Shown here: piece by piece, positions 21,794 to 28,166 of the stretch | Numbering within the stretch: the stretch's first letter is position 1 | Layout: every line of letters starts with the position of its first letter | Virus record (IMG/VR): IMGVR_UViG_3300031957_000416 | Coordinates: 1-52,141 of that record | From: a virus | Length of the DNA: 52,141 nucleotides | Strand: one strand, 5' to 3' | The notes under the pieces: generated by a model | What the model was told of the DNA's origin: nothing | The model's input: only the letters and a program-made list of their open reading frames with translations | Databases searched by the model: none | Translations under genes and position numbers: made by a program

Positions 21794-21967
21794 ATGTACC
21801 TTGTAGTTGAAGAGATACACTATCAAGCAATAGATGAAAAACATTATTATGTTAGATTTTCTGATGCTGATATGGTTAGATGCCAGGCCTGGCTAGATAC
21901 TAAAAAAAGTTTAGAAGAAGTAGAAGGCGATAAAAAAAATTACGCTATATTTTCAACAGCGTCTTAA
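21794..21967 (+). CDS. Hypothetical protein under structured leader (57 aa)
   Basis: The ATG at 21794-21796 has GAGAGG at seven bases and opens 57 codons (MYLVVEEIHYQAIDEKHYYV...). The product looks like a small alpha/beta domain: two strands (Y-L-V-V-E-E-I, H-Y-Y-V-R-F), a helix (D-A-D-M-V-R-C-Q-A-W-L) and an end strand (N-Y-A-I-F-S). It is the last gene before a strong terminator. Its place behind a pseudoknot-like leader suggests controlled expression. No family known. Confidence 0.65.
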   Translation: MYLVVEEIHYQAIDEKHYYVRFSDADMVRCQAWLDTKKSLEEVEGDKKNYAIFSTAS

Positions 21968-21985
21968 AAATACTCCCCCCTAATA

Positions 21986-22021
21986 AAAACCCCACTAGGA
22001 ATTATCTTAGTGGGGTTTTTT
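21986..22021. terminator. Strong bidirectional terminator
   Basis: CCCCACTA (21990-21997) pairs with TAGTGGGG (22008-22015) around a 10-base loop, flanked by AAAAA on the left and TTTTTT on the right. It ends the first early transcript (plus) and, through the A-run, the converging orphan gene at 22113-23138 (minus). Confidence 0.9.
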
Positions 22022-22112
22022 GTGGCTGTTATGGTGTCCCAACATTTAACAGACTGCCGAAATTCTGCACCACATTTATCTGACTACCAGCCGAACTCGT
22101 CATCTGGATTCA

Positions 22113-23138
22113 TCAAGCAGTACCAGACATGCCATGCAACACGATTACATTCGGCACTTCTTGTGGTGTGTCATCAATACCATCTAAGGCATTGTTTAAC
22201 TTATTGATTCTGAACTGTGCTTGAGGTGTCAATGCAAGGGCAGTATTGTTTCCTGCTCCTCTTATCTGTGCCTCAATAGGTTTCATCATCTTACCAAGTG
22301 GAGACTCAAGTAGCCCTTCAACACTTCGTATCTTAGATAGTATGCCACGCACATCATTGTAGTAGCCTTGTCGTTCCTCTTGTAGATTATCCAAAGCTGC
22401 CGACATTCTATCGCAAAGTATCTTCTCTTGTTTGATAGTGTTGAAATCCCCAGCATCGTAAACAGCCAAGCCTTGAGTATGACATTCATAATTTAATCTG
22501 ATACAAACATTTGAATTGAAGTTATCGACAACCCAATTACTGTATGCTTCATGACTTTCCATTTTTCTGTCATAATCTCGTTGCCTACTCCAACCCATGT
22601 TTTGATACTCGACACTTCTCTGCATACCGATACCATTTTCTTTCAAGTAATCATGATTGATTAGCTCAAATGTTCTTCTGTCTGGGTAAGTATTAAACCT
22701 AGCAGTAGCTTCTTCTCTATCCATACCATCTGCGTCTTGCGATACAAGATTAAAATGAATGCATTGATCCAGATGAAATATACTTCTATTATAATAGACG
22801 CTACTCCTACCATCAAATGTACTTTTAAATGAGTCATTCTCTTTATCCTTGAAGTCCTCAAGTTTCAGGTCAGATACTTGTTTGTTATGAGGCAGTCCTG
22901 TGGTGTTCCACCTATTTCTATCGCTTATCTCACGCATAGCATTCACTTGATCTTGAGGTGTGTGTGCTGTGATATAACGATTTGCCACATTATACGCATT
23001 GCGATACGCATTTTCCCATTGACTTTTATTTGTGTCATAGGTTTCTTTGTAGTCGCTTGGTAGACTGTGGATAGTTTTCAAAGCATGTGGGAGAATTACA
23101 TTCTCTTTGATGTCTTTGTCTATCAGTGTTTTTGCCAT
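22113..23138 (-). CDS. Orphan minus-strand gene within the early block (341 aa)
   Basis: A soluble 341-residue protein rich in N, Y, R and D, with alternating helices and polar loops (R-N-A-Y-N-V-A-N-R-Y, N-Y-E-C-H-T-Q-G-L-A-V-Y-D). A likely coiled segment lies at ~245-285 (M-S-A-A-L-D-N-L-Q-E-E-R), and the tail is P/V-rich. No catalytic motif stands out. It has its own promoter (23174-23202), a good AGGAG site and shares the terminator at 21986-22021. It is therefore an independent cassette, reversed relative to its neighbours, as in accessory (moron-type) genes. Function unknown. Confidence 0.8.
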   Translation of the reverse strand: MAKTLIDKDIKENVILPHALKTIHSLPSDYKETYDTNKSQWENAYRNAYNVANRYITAHTPQDQVNAMREISDRNRWNTTGLPHNKQVSDLKLEDFKDKENDSFKSTFDGRSSVYYNRSIFHLDQCIHFNLVSQDADGMDREEATARFNTYPDRRTFELINHDYLKENGIGMQRSVEYQNMGWSRQRDYDRKMESHEAYSNWVVDNFNSNVCIRLNYECHTQGLAVYDAGDFNTIKQEKILCDRMSAALDNLQEERQGYYNDVRGILSKIRSVEGLLESPLGKMMKPIEAQIRGAGNNTALALTPQAQFRINKLNNALDGIDDTPQEVPNVIVLHGMSGTA

Positions 23139-23173
23139 ATGTTTACTCCTTTTGTTGGCGTTGATATAGTTTT

Positions 23174-23202
23174 AGTATATGGTGTTCGTGTGTGTGAGTC
23201 AA
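23174..23202 (-). promoter_or_regulatory. Promoter of the orphan 341-aa gene
   Basis: On the minus strand TTGACT (23197-23202), 17-base spacer, TATACT (23174-23179). The two boxes are the same as those of the early promoter at 20799-20827, and the -10 is embedded in an AT-rich partial palindrome (GATATAGTTTTAGTATATG). Start near 23167, ~29 bases before the ATG at 23138. It stands back to back with the rightward promoter at 23221-23248. Confidence 0.8.
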
Positions 23203-23220
23203 GTGGGTGTGCGTAAGTGT

Positions 23221-23248
23221 TTGACATATATAGATAATTATATATACT
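23221..23248 (+). promoter_or_regulatory. Second early promoter, rightward
   Basis: TTGACA (23221-23226), a 16-base spacer and TATACT (23243-23248). The expected start, near 23255, falls on the ATG of the 46-aa frame, which has no ribosome site, so that message could be leaderless. It feeds the zinc-protein, methyltransferase and replication genes beyond the upstream terminator. The -35 boxes of this divergent pair are 18 bases apart, close to the 19 of the 19-kb pair. Confidence 0.75.
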
Positions 23249-23254
23249 AAGGGT

Positions 23255-23395
23255 ATGACTACAAACTTTTACAACAAACCTCACCCCTTTTGGATTGACC
23301 TAGCAGAAAAAAGAAAAGCTAGTACAAAAAAAAGAAAAGAGGCTTGGCGTAAATCAAAACAAAAAAGGAGACTACATGACACAAGAGCTAGATAA
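23255..23395 (+). CDS. Small basic protein, possibly leaderless (46 aa)
   Basis: The ATG at 23255-23257 opens 46 codons (MTTNFYNKPHPFWIDLAEKR...), ending in a Lys/Arg-rich tail (K-K-R-K-E-A-W-R-K-S-K-Q-K-R-R). There is no ribosome site, and the promoter upstream predicts a start at or next to the ATG. It overlaps the next gene by 20 bases. The aromatic-proline N-terminus and basic tail look like a real small DNA- or RNA-binding protein. Confidence 0.5.
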   Translation: MTTNFYNKPHPFWIDLAEKRKASTKKRKEAWRKSKQKRRLHDTRAR

Positions 23396-23900
23396 AAATG
23401 GCAGACCAAAAATTTACTGCAAGAACTGTGGTAAACGAATGGCACATACAATAAATCAACAATACTATGGAACTGATGGGTACGAACACTACTGGTATTA
23501 TCAACTACAAGATAGAGGTGAAGTGTTTGACAACAGAGCTGAAGCAGAACTGTTCCTTCAAAGATTACTTAATGAAGGATACATGAACCGAAGGTATCAC
23601 CCAGCCAGGCCTTTAAAAATAGACACGCTAGAGCCATACAATTCAGGCGGTAGGACTATGTATTACGTAGAATACAGTAGGTATATATGTGAGCCAGTAG
23701 ACTATCAGTTTCATTCACAGTCTTGTATGCTAGAGTTTCTACAACGACCAGACATAATGTCACAGATACTTCCTATCATTGAGGCTAACAAAGCCGAACC
23801 TATCATACCTGTGAGGCAACCAAGAAAAAAAAGAGAAGTTAAGATAGACCTACCAGACTATGACTCTATGGCTAAGAGGTTAGGAAACCTACCAGTATGA
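23376..23900 (+). CDS. Zinc-finger-like hypothetical protein (174 aa)
   Basis: An N-terminal Y-C-K-N-C-G-K-R-M knuckle (residues 14-22) and a later Y-I-C-E ... F-H-S-Q-S-C (about 110-124) could jointly bind zinc. The middle is aromatic-rich (Y-E-H-Y-W-Y-Y-Q-L, R-Y-H-P-A-R-P-L). The C-terminal part is basic then acidic (R-Q-P-R-K-K-R-E, D-L-P-D-Y-D). An AGGAG site precedes the ATG. Probably nucleic-acid binding; no family recognised. Confidence 0.65.
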   Translation: MTQELDKNGRPKIYCKNCGKRMAHTINQQYYGTDGYEHYWYYQLQDRGEVFDNRAEAELFLQRLLNEGYMNRRYHPARPLKIDTLEPYNSGGRTMYYVEYSRYICEPVDYQFHSQSCMLEFLQRPDIMSQILPIIEANKAEPIIPVRQPRKKREVKIDLPDYDSMAKRLGNLPV

Positions 23901-24070
23901 GTACAAAGATATGTAAAACATGTGGTGTTGAATTTAGTATCAACAAATGGCAGACAACAAAAGTTTATTGTAATGATGGTTGCAAACCTACCTTTAGACC
24001 TAATCGAGGAAAACCTCGTGGACGACCTAAAGATGAGTGGAAAGAATCATTTAAACGATATGGTATATAG
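23897..24070 (+). CDS. Zinc-ribbon plus AT-hook protein (57 aa)
   Basis: The ATG overlaps the preceding stop (ATGA). Residues 6-9 (C-K-T-C) and 25-29 (C-N-D-G-C) form a four-cysteine ribbon. Residues 37-47 read R-G-K-P-R-G-R-P-K-D-E, a textbook AT-hook (core P-R-G-R-P) that binds the minor groove of AT-rich DNA. Small, basic and early: a DNA-binding regulator of phage or host is likely. Confidence 0.65.
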   Translation: MSTKICKTCGVEFSINKWQTTKVYCNDGCKPTFRPNRGKPRGRPKDEWKESFKRYGI

Positions 24071-24099
24071 AACCCCCCTCGGAGCCACAGGTTCTTATA
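24065..24099 (+). repeat. Intergenic hairpin
   Basis: AGAACC (24069-24074) pairs with GGTTCT (24090-24095), extended by TATA/TATA with a one-base bulge, and the loop holds a second small CTC-G-GAG stem. No U-run follows, so it is not an ordinary terminator. It separates the AT-hook gene from the 178-aa gene and may be an RNA processing or stability element. Confidence 0.4.
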
Positions 24100-24139
24100 G
24101 CATGGATTCAAATTAAAGTCAAATAAAAAAGGAGATAAA

Positions 24140-24676
24140 ATGAATATATTTTTTTTAGATAAATTACCAGAGAAGTCAGCAGAGATGTTGTGTGACAAGC
24201 ATGTACCTAAGATGTTACTTGAGACATGCCAGATGTTATCAACTGCGTATCAACGACACATGGGAGAACATGAAGAGCTCTACAAATCAGCATACCCTAA
24301 ACACCCTATGACAATATGGGTTGGAGATTCTCAAGCAAACTTTGATTGGTCATTTGATCACGCAGTAGAGATATCAAAGCAGTACGATAAGAGATTTAAA
24401 AAAGAACACAAGTCAAAGAAAATACTCCAAGTCTTAGCGAGAGAATACATATTAGATACTATAAAAATTCCAGACATAGGATTTACTGAACCACCACAAT
24501 GTATGCCAGACACTTACAAATGTGATGACTATGTAAAAGCATATAGAGATTACTATTGGAATGATAAAGATTACTTTGCCAAATGGGACAAAGGTGTTGA
24601 TATGCCTGATTGGTGGTGGGATAGAATGCTAGGCATAAAGATAAAGCTAGTTGACACAAACAAACAAATCGCCTAG
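24140..24676 (+). CDS. Pyrimidine-dimer-glycosylase-like conserved phage protein (178 aa)
   Basis: The N-terminus M-N-I-F-F-L-D, then C-D-K-H-V-P-K-M-L-L-E-T-C-Q-M-L (residues 18-33), H-P-M-T-I-W-V (55-61) and the later P-Q-C-M-P-D-T-Y-K-C-D-D and Y-R-D-Y-Y block match a protein family common in marine phages. I recall it annotated as pyrimidine dimer DNA glycosylase. If right, it would start repair of UV-damaged DNA. Catalytic residues cannot be fixed by eye, so family membership is moderately sure and enzyme activity less so. Strong AGGAG site. Confidence 0.6.
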   Translation: MNIFFLDKLPEKSAEMLCDKHVPKMLLETCQMLSTAYQRHMGEHEELYKSAYPKHPMTIWVGDSQANFDWSFDHAVEISKQYDKRFKKEHKSKKILQVLAREYILDTIKIPDIGFTEPPQCMPDTYKCDDYVKAYRDYYWNDKDYFAKWDKGVDMPDWWWDRMLGIKIKLVDTNKQIA

Positions 24677-24685
24677 GATAATAGT

Positions 24686-25366
24686 ATGAAAAAAAATTAC
24701 TCACAAGTATCTTTAGATAAGATTAAAAACGGTCACACCATCTACACAAAGACTATCAAGGTGGTGGAGTTCTATCCATACAAAGCTCTTAAACCTGTTA
24801 TCAATAAGAAGTTAGGTAAGAAGGTGAGCAAGGGTATGCACAAGGATAGGCCTATATTCACATTAACGTTAGAGGAGAGGGCTACATGCCCTCGTACTTG
24901 TGGGCATTGGGATGATTGTTATGGCAACAACATGCCCTTTGCTCACAGGATATCTCATGGCAACGGGCTAGTTCACAAGCTATACACAGATCTCACAGAG
25001 ATACAGAAGAAGCATGAGAAGTTTCTTGTAAGACTTCATGTACTTGGAGATTTCTATTCAGTAGATTATGTACAGTTTTGGGAGAGATGTCTTGATAAAT
25101 TTCCTGGGCTTGCTATCTGGGGATACACACATTGGCACCCAGGTACAGACATAGGAGATGAGATTAAGAGAATACGCACAGCACAATGGGATAGATTCTC
25201 AATACGATTTTCAGATTATACCAGAGATATACTATCAGCTAACTCAGAAGAGATAGCAGAGAAAGGTGTAGTATGTCCAGAACAGACAGGCAAAGCCAAG
25301 AGCTGTGCCGACTGCGGTCTGTGTTGGTCCATGAAGAAGCAATCAGTTATATTTAAAACACATTGA
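24686..25366 (+). CDS. GP88-like cysteine-rich conserved phage protein (226 aa)
   Basis: Cysteines group as C-P-R-T-C-G-H-W-D-D-C (about 68-78) and, near the C-terminus, C-P-E-Q-T-G-K-A-K-S-C-A-D-C-G-L-C. A conserved-looking core R-L-H-V-L-G-D-F-Y-S-V-D-Y (about 117-129) lies between. This layout fits phage GP88-like/DUF proteins of unknown function. The two Cys groups could hold a metal or Fe-S cluster. It ends at 25366, within the -35 box of the promoter at 25363-25391. Confidence 0.6.
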   Translation: MKKNYSQVSLDKIKNGHTIYTKTIKVVEFYPYKALKPVINKKLGKKVSKGMHKDRPIFTLTLEERATCPRTCGHWDDCYGNNMPFAHRISHGNGLVHKLYTDLTEIQKKHEKFLVRLHVLGDFYSVDYVQFWERCLDKFPGLAIWGYTHWHPGTDIGDEIKRIRTAQWDRFSIRFSDYTRDILSANSEEIAEKGVVCPEQTGKAKSCADCGLCWSMKKQSVIFKTH

Positions 25367-25391
25367 CATAGGCATATGATTGTGCTAATAT
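25363..25391 (+). promoter_or_regulatory. Promoter of a short structured RNA
   Basis: TTGACA (25363-25368), a 17-base spacer and TAATAT (25386-25391). The -35 overlaps the last codons of the 226-aa gene. The start would be near 25398, followed by two hairpins and a U-run within 100 bases. Confidence 0.7.
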
Positions 25392-25397
25392 AAGATA

Positions 25398-25498
25398 TTC
25401 CAAGACACTGAGACTATGTATGCACACGCTTCTCAGATGAGGATAGAGAGAGGTGGGAACGGCTATACTAGTTAGCCTATAAACCTCTCTCACTTTTT
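25398..25498 (+). ncRNA. Candidate small RNA or attenuator leader (~100 nt)
   Basis: Starting at the predicted promoter start, hairpin 1 is CTGAGA (25408-25413) / TCTCAG (25431-25436). Hairpin 2 has an outer stem GAGAGAGGT (25446-25454) / ACCTCTCTC (25483-25491) and an inner stem GGCTA (25461-25465) / TAGCC (25473-25477). TTTTT follows at 25494-25498. Promoter, two stems and terminator in 136 bases form a self-contained unit: either a phage small RNA or a leader controlling 25520 onward. No frame of note lies inside. Confidence 0.6.
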
Positions 25499-25519
25499 AA
25501 TAACAACAAGGAGGCAGAA

Positions 25520-25846
25520 ATGCAACGACTAAAACGACAGACCTTTTCAGATCAGTTACATAAAATTGTAGGTTCTAAAATATTCTCTGCAAAGTTCACA
25601 AAGAAGAACGGAGAAGATAGAGTTATGAACTGCATGTTAGGTGTAAAGAAACATCTGAGAGGTGGAGATAGAACGACTAAGAAAGAAGAGTTTATGATTG
25701 TATGGGATACTATGAAGCAAGAGTATCGCAACATCAACCTTCAAACTTTAGATTGGATTAAGTTTAATGGCAAACTATATACTGTTAAGCTCCAGTATAG
25801 AGGCAACCAAATAAAATTAATACCTGCAGAGGATATAGCAGAATGA
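25520..25846 (+). CDS. Conserved small beta-rich phage protein (108 aa)
   Basis: An AAGGAGG site leads to the ATG. The protein begins F-S-D-Q-L-H-K-I-V-G-S-K-I-F-S-A-K-F and continues N-C-M-L-G-V-K-K-H-L-R-G-G, then strand-rich W-I-K-F-N-G-K-L-Y-T-V-K-L. This pattern recurs in marine and other lytic phages as I recall, as a small protein without known role; an SH3-like nucleic-acid-binding fold is plausible. It is the first gene after the hairpin unit at 25398-25498 and overlaps the next gene by 4 bases. Confidence 0.65.
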   Translation: MQRLKRQTFSDQLHKIVGSKIFSAKFTKKNGEDRVMNCMLGVKKHLRGGDRTTKKEEFMIVWDTMKQEYRNINLQTLDWIKFNGKLYTVKLQYRGNQIKLIPAEDIAE

Positions 25847-26067
25847 GTAGGCAACCAGCAGATAGACTCCTTCAAGGGCGTTACGTCTTTGAAGGTGTGC
25901 CTAACACAGATGAAGGAGAAGAGTTCTTTCAGAATGTTAGGAAGTATCTTAACAGTCGTACTACTGATAGAGTAGTAAGAAGATGGAGAGGTCAAGGCAA
26001 CTGGCGTCATTCTATTAATGGTGATGAAGCTGATAGCTTTGTTATATATATAGATGAAAGGCAGTAG
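25843..26067 (+). CDS. Hypothetical early protein (74 aa)
   Basis: A 74-residue, Arg-rich soluble protein (R-L-L-Q-G-R-Y-V-F-E-G, then R-V-V-R-R-W-R-G-Q-G-N-W-R) ending in an acidic strand (S-F-V-I-Y-I-D-E). It overlaps the preceding gene as ATGA. Its composition suggests RNA or DNA contact, but no motif is recognised. Confidence 0.65.
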   Translation: MSRQPADRLLQGRYVFEGVPNTDEGEEFFQNVRKYLNSRTTDRVVRRWRGQGNWRHSINGDEADSFVIYIDERQ

Positions 26068-26284
26068 CCCACAATCTGTAGATTGTTTTTACAGAAATAT
26101 GTATAACTATTACAAGGAAGGGCACGAGAGAGATATGGCTAAAAAAAAGAAAGAAGAAGATTGGTGGGATACTCATCTAATTATAGATGGTGTAGATGAA
26201 GCAACTGCAAAGCAGATAAAAAACAAACTCAAGAAGAAACTAGAAAAGGAATTGACTCGAACAAATGGTAAAACCCAAAGCTAG
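26054..26284 (+). CDS. Small Lys/Glu-rich protein (76 aa; start uncertain)
   Basis: The longest frame starts at 26054. A better ribosome-site-like tract (GAGAGAG) lies before the in-frame ATG at 26135, which would give 49 residues beginning M-A-K-K-K-K-E-E-D-W-W. The C-terminal part is a charged helix (A-K-Q-I-K-N-K-L-K-K-K-L-E-K-E-L). It overlaps the methyltransferase start by 20 bases. No function can be assigned. Confidence 0.5.
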   Translation: MKGSSPQSVDCFYRNMYNYYKEGHERDMAKKKKEEDWWDTHLIIDGVDEATAKQIKNKLKKKLEKELTRTNGKTQS

Positions 26285-27347
26285 CTATAGTGGTAGTGTT
26301 CGTGTCAGGGAGCAGGTTAGTAGTCGTGCCTGCTCCCAAACTAAACTTACAACAATAGATTTATTTTCAGGCATAGGCGGATTCGCACTAGGCTTAGAAG
26401 GAACAGGATACTTTGAAACTATACAGTTTGTAGAGATGGATAAGTTCTGTCAAAAAGTATTAACTAAAAACTTTAAAGGAGTACCAATACATGAAGATGT
26501 CAAAACCTACAATCCCCCAACAGCTGACGTTGTCGTTGGAGGATTCCCTTGTCAAGGATTCTCAGTTGCAGGAAAAAGAAAAGGCACAAGTGATGACCGC
26601 TATCTCTGGCCAGAGATGTTACGAGTCATTAGAGAAGCAAAACCGAGGTGGGTTATTGGAGAAAATGTGCGAGGAATTATTAACATCGAAGACGGCATGG
26701 TATTCAAACAAGTGCACTCTGACTTGGAAGAAGAAGGCTTCCAAACAAAATGTTTCGTACTTCCAGCTGCTAGCGTCAACGCACCGCACCAAAGATACAG
26801 AACGTTCTTCATCGGACAAAGTATGGAGAACTCCAGACGCCCATTGCAGTCGAGGAGCATCAAGCAAGAAGAGAATGAAAAAGAAAATAAAGGAGGGACT
26901 GCCCATAAGTCTGAACGATCAGGTAGCACACGAGAAGATGTTGTGGCCAACAGCGACAACAGATACAACAGACAGGAAGAAGAAGTATGCACAAGGGGGA
27001 ACACCTCTAAGCCTGGCAGTGAAGATGTGGAGAACTCCTCAAGCATCAGATCACAAGAACATGGACACGGCAAATCAAGTGATGTTATCAACTCAAGTCA
27101 AGATGTTTCAGACACCTACAACGAGAATACACAAGGACAGTGGCAAGGGGAAGTGCGAAGTGAACAGGAAGTCTCCTACGTTAGCGATGCAAGCTGGTGG
27201 GAGTTTGAACCCCAGGTGGGTAGAGTGGCTAATGGGATTCCCGATAGATCACACAGACTTAAATCATTAGGTAATGCCGTAGTACCACAGTTAATATATC
27301 AATTAGGAAAAGCTATAGGAGTTGCGGAAGGACTTGACAAGAAATAA
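26265..27347 (+). CDS. C5-cytosine DNA methyltransferase (360 aa)
   Basis: Motif I D-L-F-S-G-I-G-G (32-39, AdoMet binding), motif IV P-C-Q (95-97, catalytic C96) within G-G-F-P-C-Q-G-F-S-V-A-G-K, motif VI E-N-V (133-135), motif VIII Q-R-Y-R (176-179) and the last motif G-N-A-V-V-P-Q (336-342) are all present, so it should methylate cytosine C5 using AdoMet. The target-recognition region (187-310) is polar and has repeated V-[AEI]-N-S words. No restriction enzyme is adjacent: defence evasion or gene control are likely roles. The gene looks less AT-rich than its neighbours, a sign of separate origin. Confidence 0.9.
   Translation: MVKPKASYSGSVRVREQVSSRACSQTKLTTIDLFSGIGGFALGLEGTGYFETIQFVEMDKFCQKVLTKNFKGVPIHEDVKTYNPPTADVVVGGFPCQGFSVAGKRKGTSDDRYLWPEMLRVIREAKPRWVIGENVRGIINIEDGMVFKQVHSDLEEEGFQTKCFVLPAASVNAPHQRYRTFFIGQSMENSRRPLQSRSIKQEENEKENKGGTAHKSERSGSTREDVVANSDNRYNRQEEEVCTRGNTSKPGSEDVENSSSIRSQEHGHGKSSDVINSSQDVSDTYNENTQGQWQGEVRSEQEVSYVSDASWWEFEPQVGRVANGIPDRSHRLKSLGNAVVPQLIYQLGKAIGVAEGLDKK
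26491..27270 (+). CDS. Overlapping frame inside the methyltransferase gene, W-x-T-P repeat type (259 aa)
   Basis: A 259-codon frame lies entirely inside the methyltransferase gene, shifted by one base. Its product has T-W-K-K-K-A-S-K (78-85), four spaced W/F-x-T-[PA] motifs (at 111, 151, 179, 205) and ends L-N-P-R-W-V-E-W-L-M-G-F-P. I recall phage proteins with exactly these features, often called hypothetical or methyltransferase-associated. Each W-x-T-P is the frame-shifted reading of a V-x-N/D-S word in the methyltransferase. No clear ribosome site was found, and the region is also open on the minus strand, so translation is uncertain. Confidence 0.4.
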   Translation: MKMSKPTIPQQLTLSLEDSLVKDSQLQEKEKAQVMTAISGQRCYESLEKQNRGGLLEKMCEELLTSKTAWYSNKCTLTWKKKASKQNVSYFQLLASTHRTKDTERSSSDKVWRTPDAHCSRGASSKKRMKKKIKEGLPISLNDQVAHEKMLWPTATTDTTDRKKKYAQGGTPLSLAVKMWRTPQASDHKNMDTANQVMLSTQVKMFQTPTTRIHKDSGKGKCEVNRKSPTLAMQAGGSLNPRWVEWLMGFPIDHTDLNH

Positions 27348-27362
27348 CATTTGTGTTATAGA
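27334..27362 (+). promoter_or_regulatory. Possible promoter before the primase gene
   Basis: TTGACA (27334-27339), 17-base spacer, TATAGA (27357-27362). The predicted start coincides with the ATG at 27369, which lacks a ribosome site, so a leaderless primase message is possible. The -10 is imperfect (four of six), so this is less sure than the other promoters. Confidence 0.45.
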
Positions 27363-27368
27363 CCTTAT

Positions 27369-28166
27369 ATGAACTACCTAGATCAAATAAATATTATAAA
27401 AGATTTGTGTGTAGATGAAGGGCATTCCATAAGAATGGATTGCCCTTTTTGTATGCGTAACAATACTTTTTCTATATCCAAAGAGAACTCAAAAGTTTTA
27501 TGGTATTGTTTCTCTGCGTCTTGTGATGCAAAAGGATCTTACAATACAGAAAAAACTATGCATGATATACAGCAATACTTACATAGACCTGTAGATAATA
27601 TAGATATTTCATTTACTGTGCCAAGAAATTTTACATCTCCACATTCAAACGATAGATGTTTAAAGTATTTAAGAGATAACAATTCTTTTACTGCAATGTA
27701 TCGTAACATGGTAGATATTATGTATGATCCTGCAAGAGATAGAATTGTATTCATGATAAAAGATGGAGATGGCAAAACAATTGGTGGCGTAGGCAGAGCT
27801 TTAAAATCTATAACATTACCTAAGTGGTATGTGTATGGAAGTAGATCGTACCCTTTTATTTGTGGCAAAGGATCTACGGCAGTTGTTGTAGAGGATTGTG
27901 CGTCAGCTTGTGCAGTAGGAATAGATGAGAACTATTCAGGAGTTGCACTTATGGGTACCAGTTTACCAACAGAGTATATAGATATACTTCAAGACAAGTT
28001 TGATAATATCATAGTAGCTCTTGATAGAGATGCAACATCAAAGGCATTTGACATTGCCAAAGAATTAGGGTATAGATCTAAGAGTAAGGTGGTCATTTTA
28101 GAAGATGACTTAAAATATTTTGAACCCCAAAAGATAAGAGAGATGTTATGCAAGAACGACAGCTAA
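27369..28166 (+). CDS. DNA primase (zinc ribbon plus TOPRIM, 265 aa)
   Basis: The ATG at 27369 is preferred to an upstream TTG. The N-terminal C25-P-F-C28 with C47 and C52 forms the zinc ribbon that reads the primer template. The TOPRIM core follows: V-V-V-E175-D and A-L-D219-R-D221, the metal-binding Glu and DxD. This corresponds to the primase half of T7 gp4. Here the helicase is a separate gene that overlaps by 19 bases, so the pair is probably made and used together. Small, complete. Confidence 0.85.
   Translation: MNYLDQINIIKDLCVDEGHSIRMDCPFCMRNNTFSISKENSKVLWYCFSASCDAKGSYNTEKTMHDIQQYLHRPVDNIDISFTVPRNFTSPHSNDRCLKYLRDNNSFTAMYRNMVDIMYDPARDRIVFMIKDGDGKTIGGVGRALKSITLPKWYVYGSRSYPFICGKGSTAVVVEDCASACAVGIDENYSGVALMGTSLPTEYIDILQDKFDNIIVALDRDATSKAFDIAKELGYRSKSKVVILEDDLKYFEPQKIREMLCKNDS

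Noticed and set aside
26600-27091. Minus-strand frame (163 codons) opposite the methyltransferase
   Set aside because: Product is Leu/Ser/Cys-rich without family-like motifs and there is no promoter or ribosome site. Its openness does show that this region is stop-poor in general, a caveat for the plus-strand overlapping frame.
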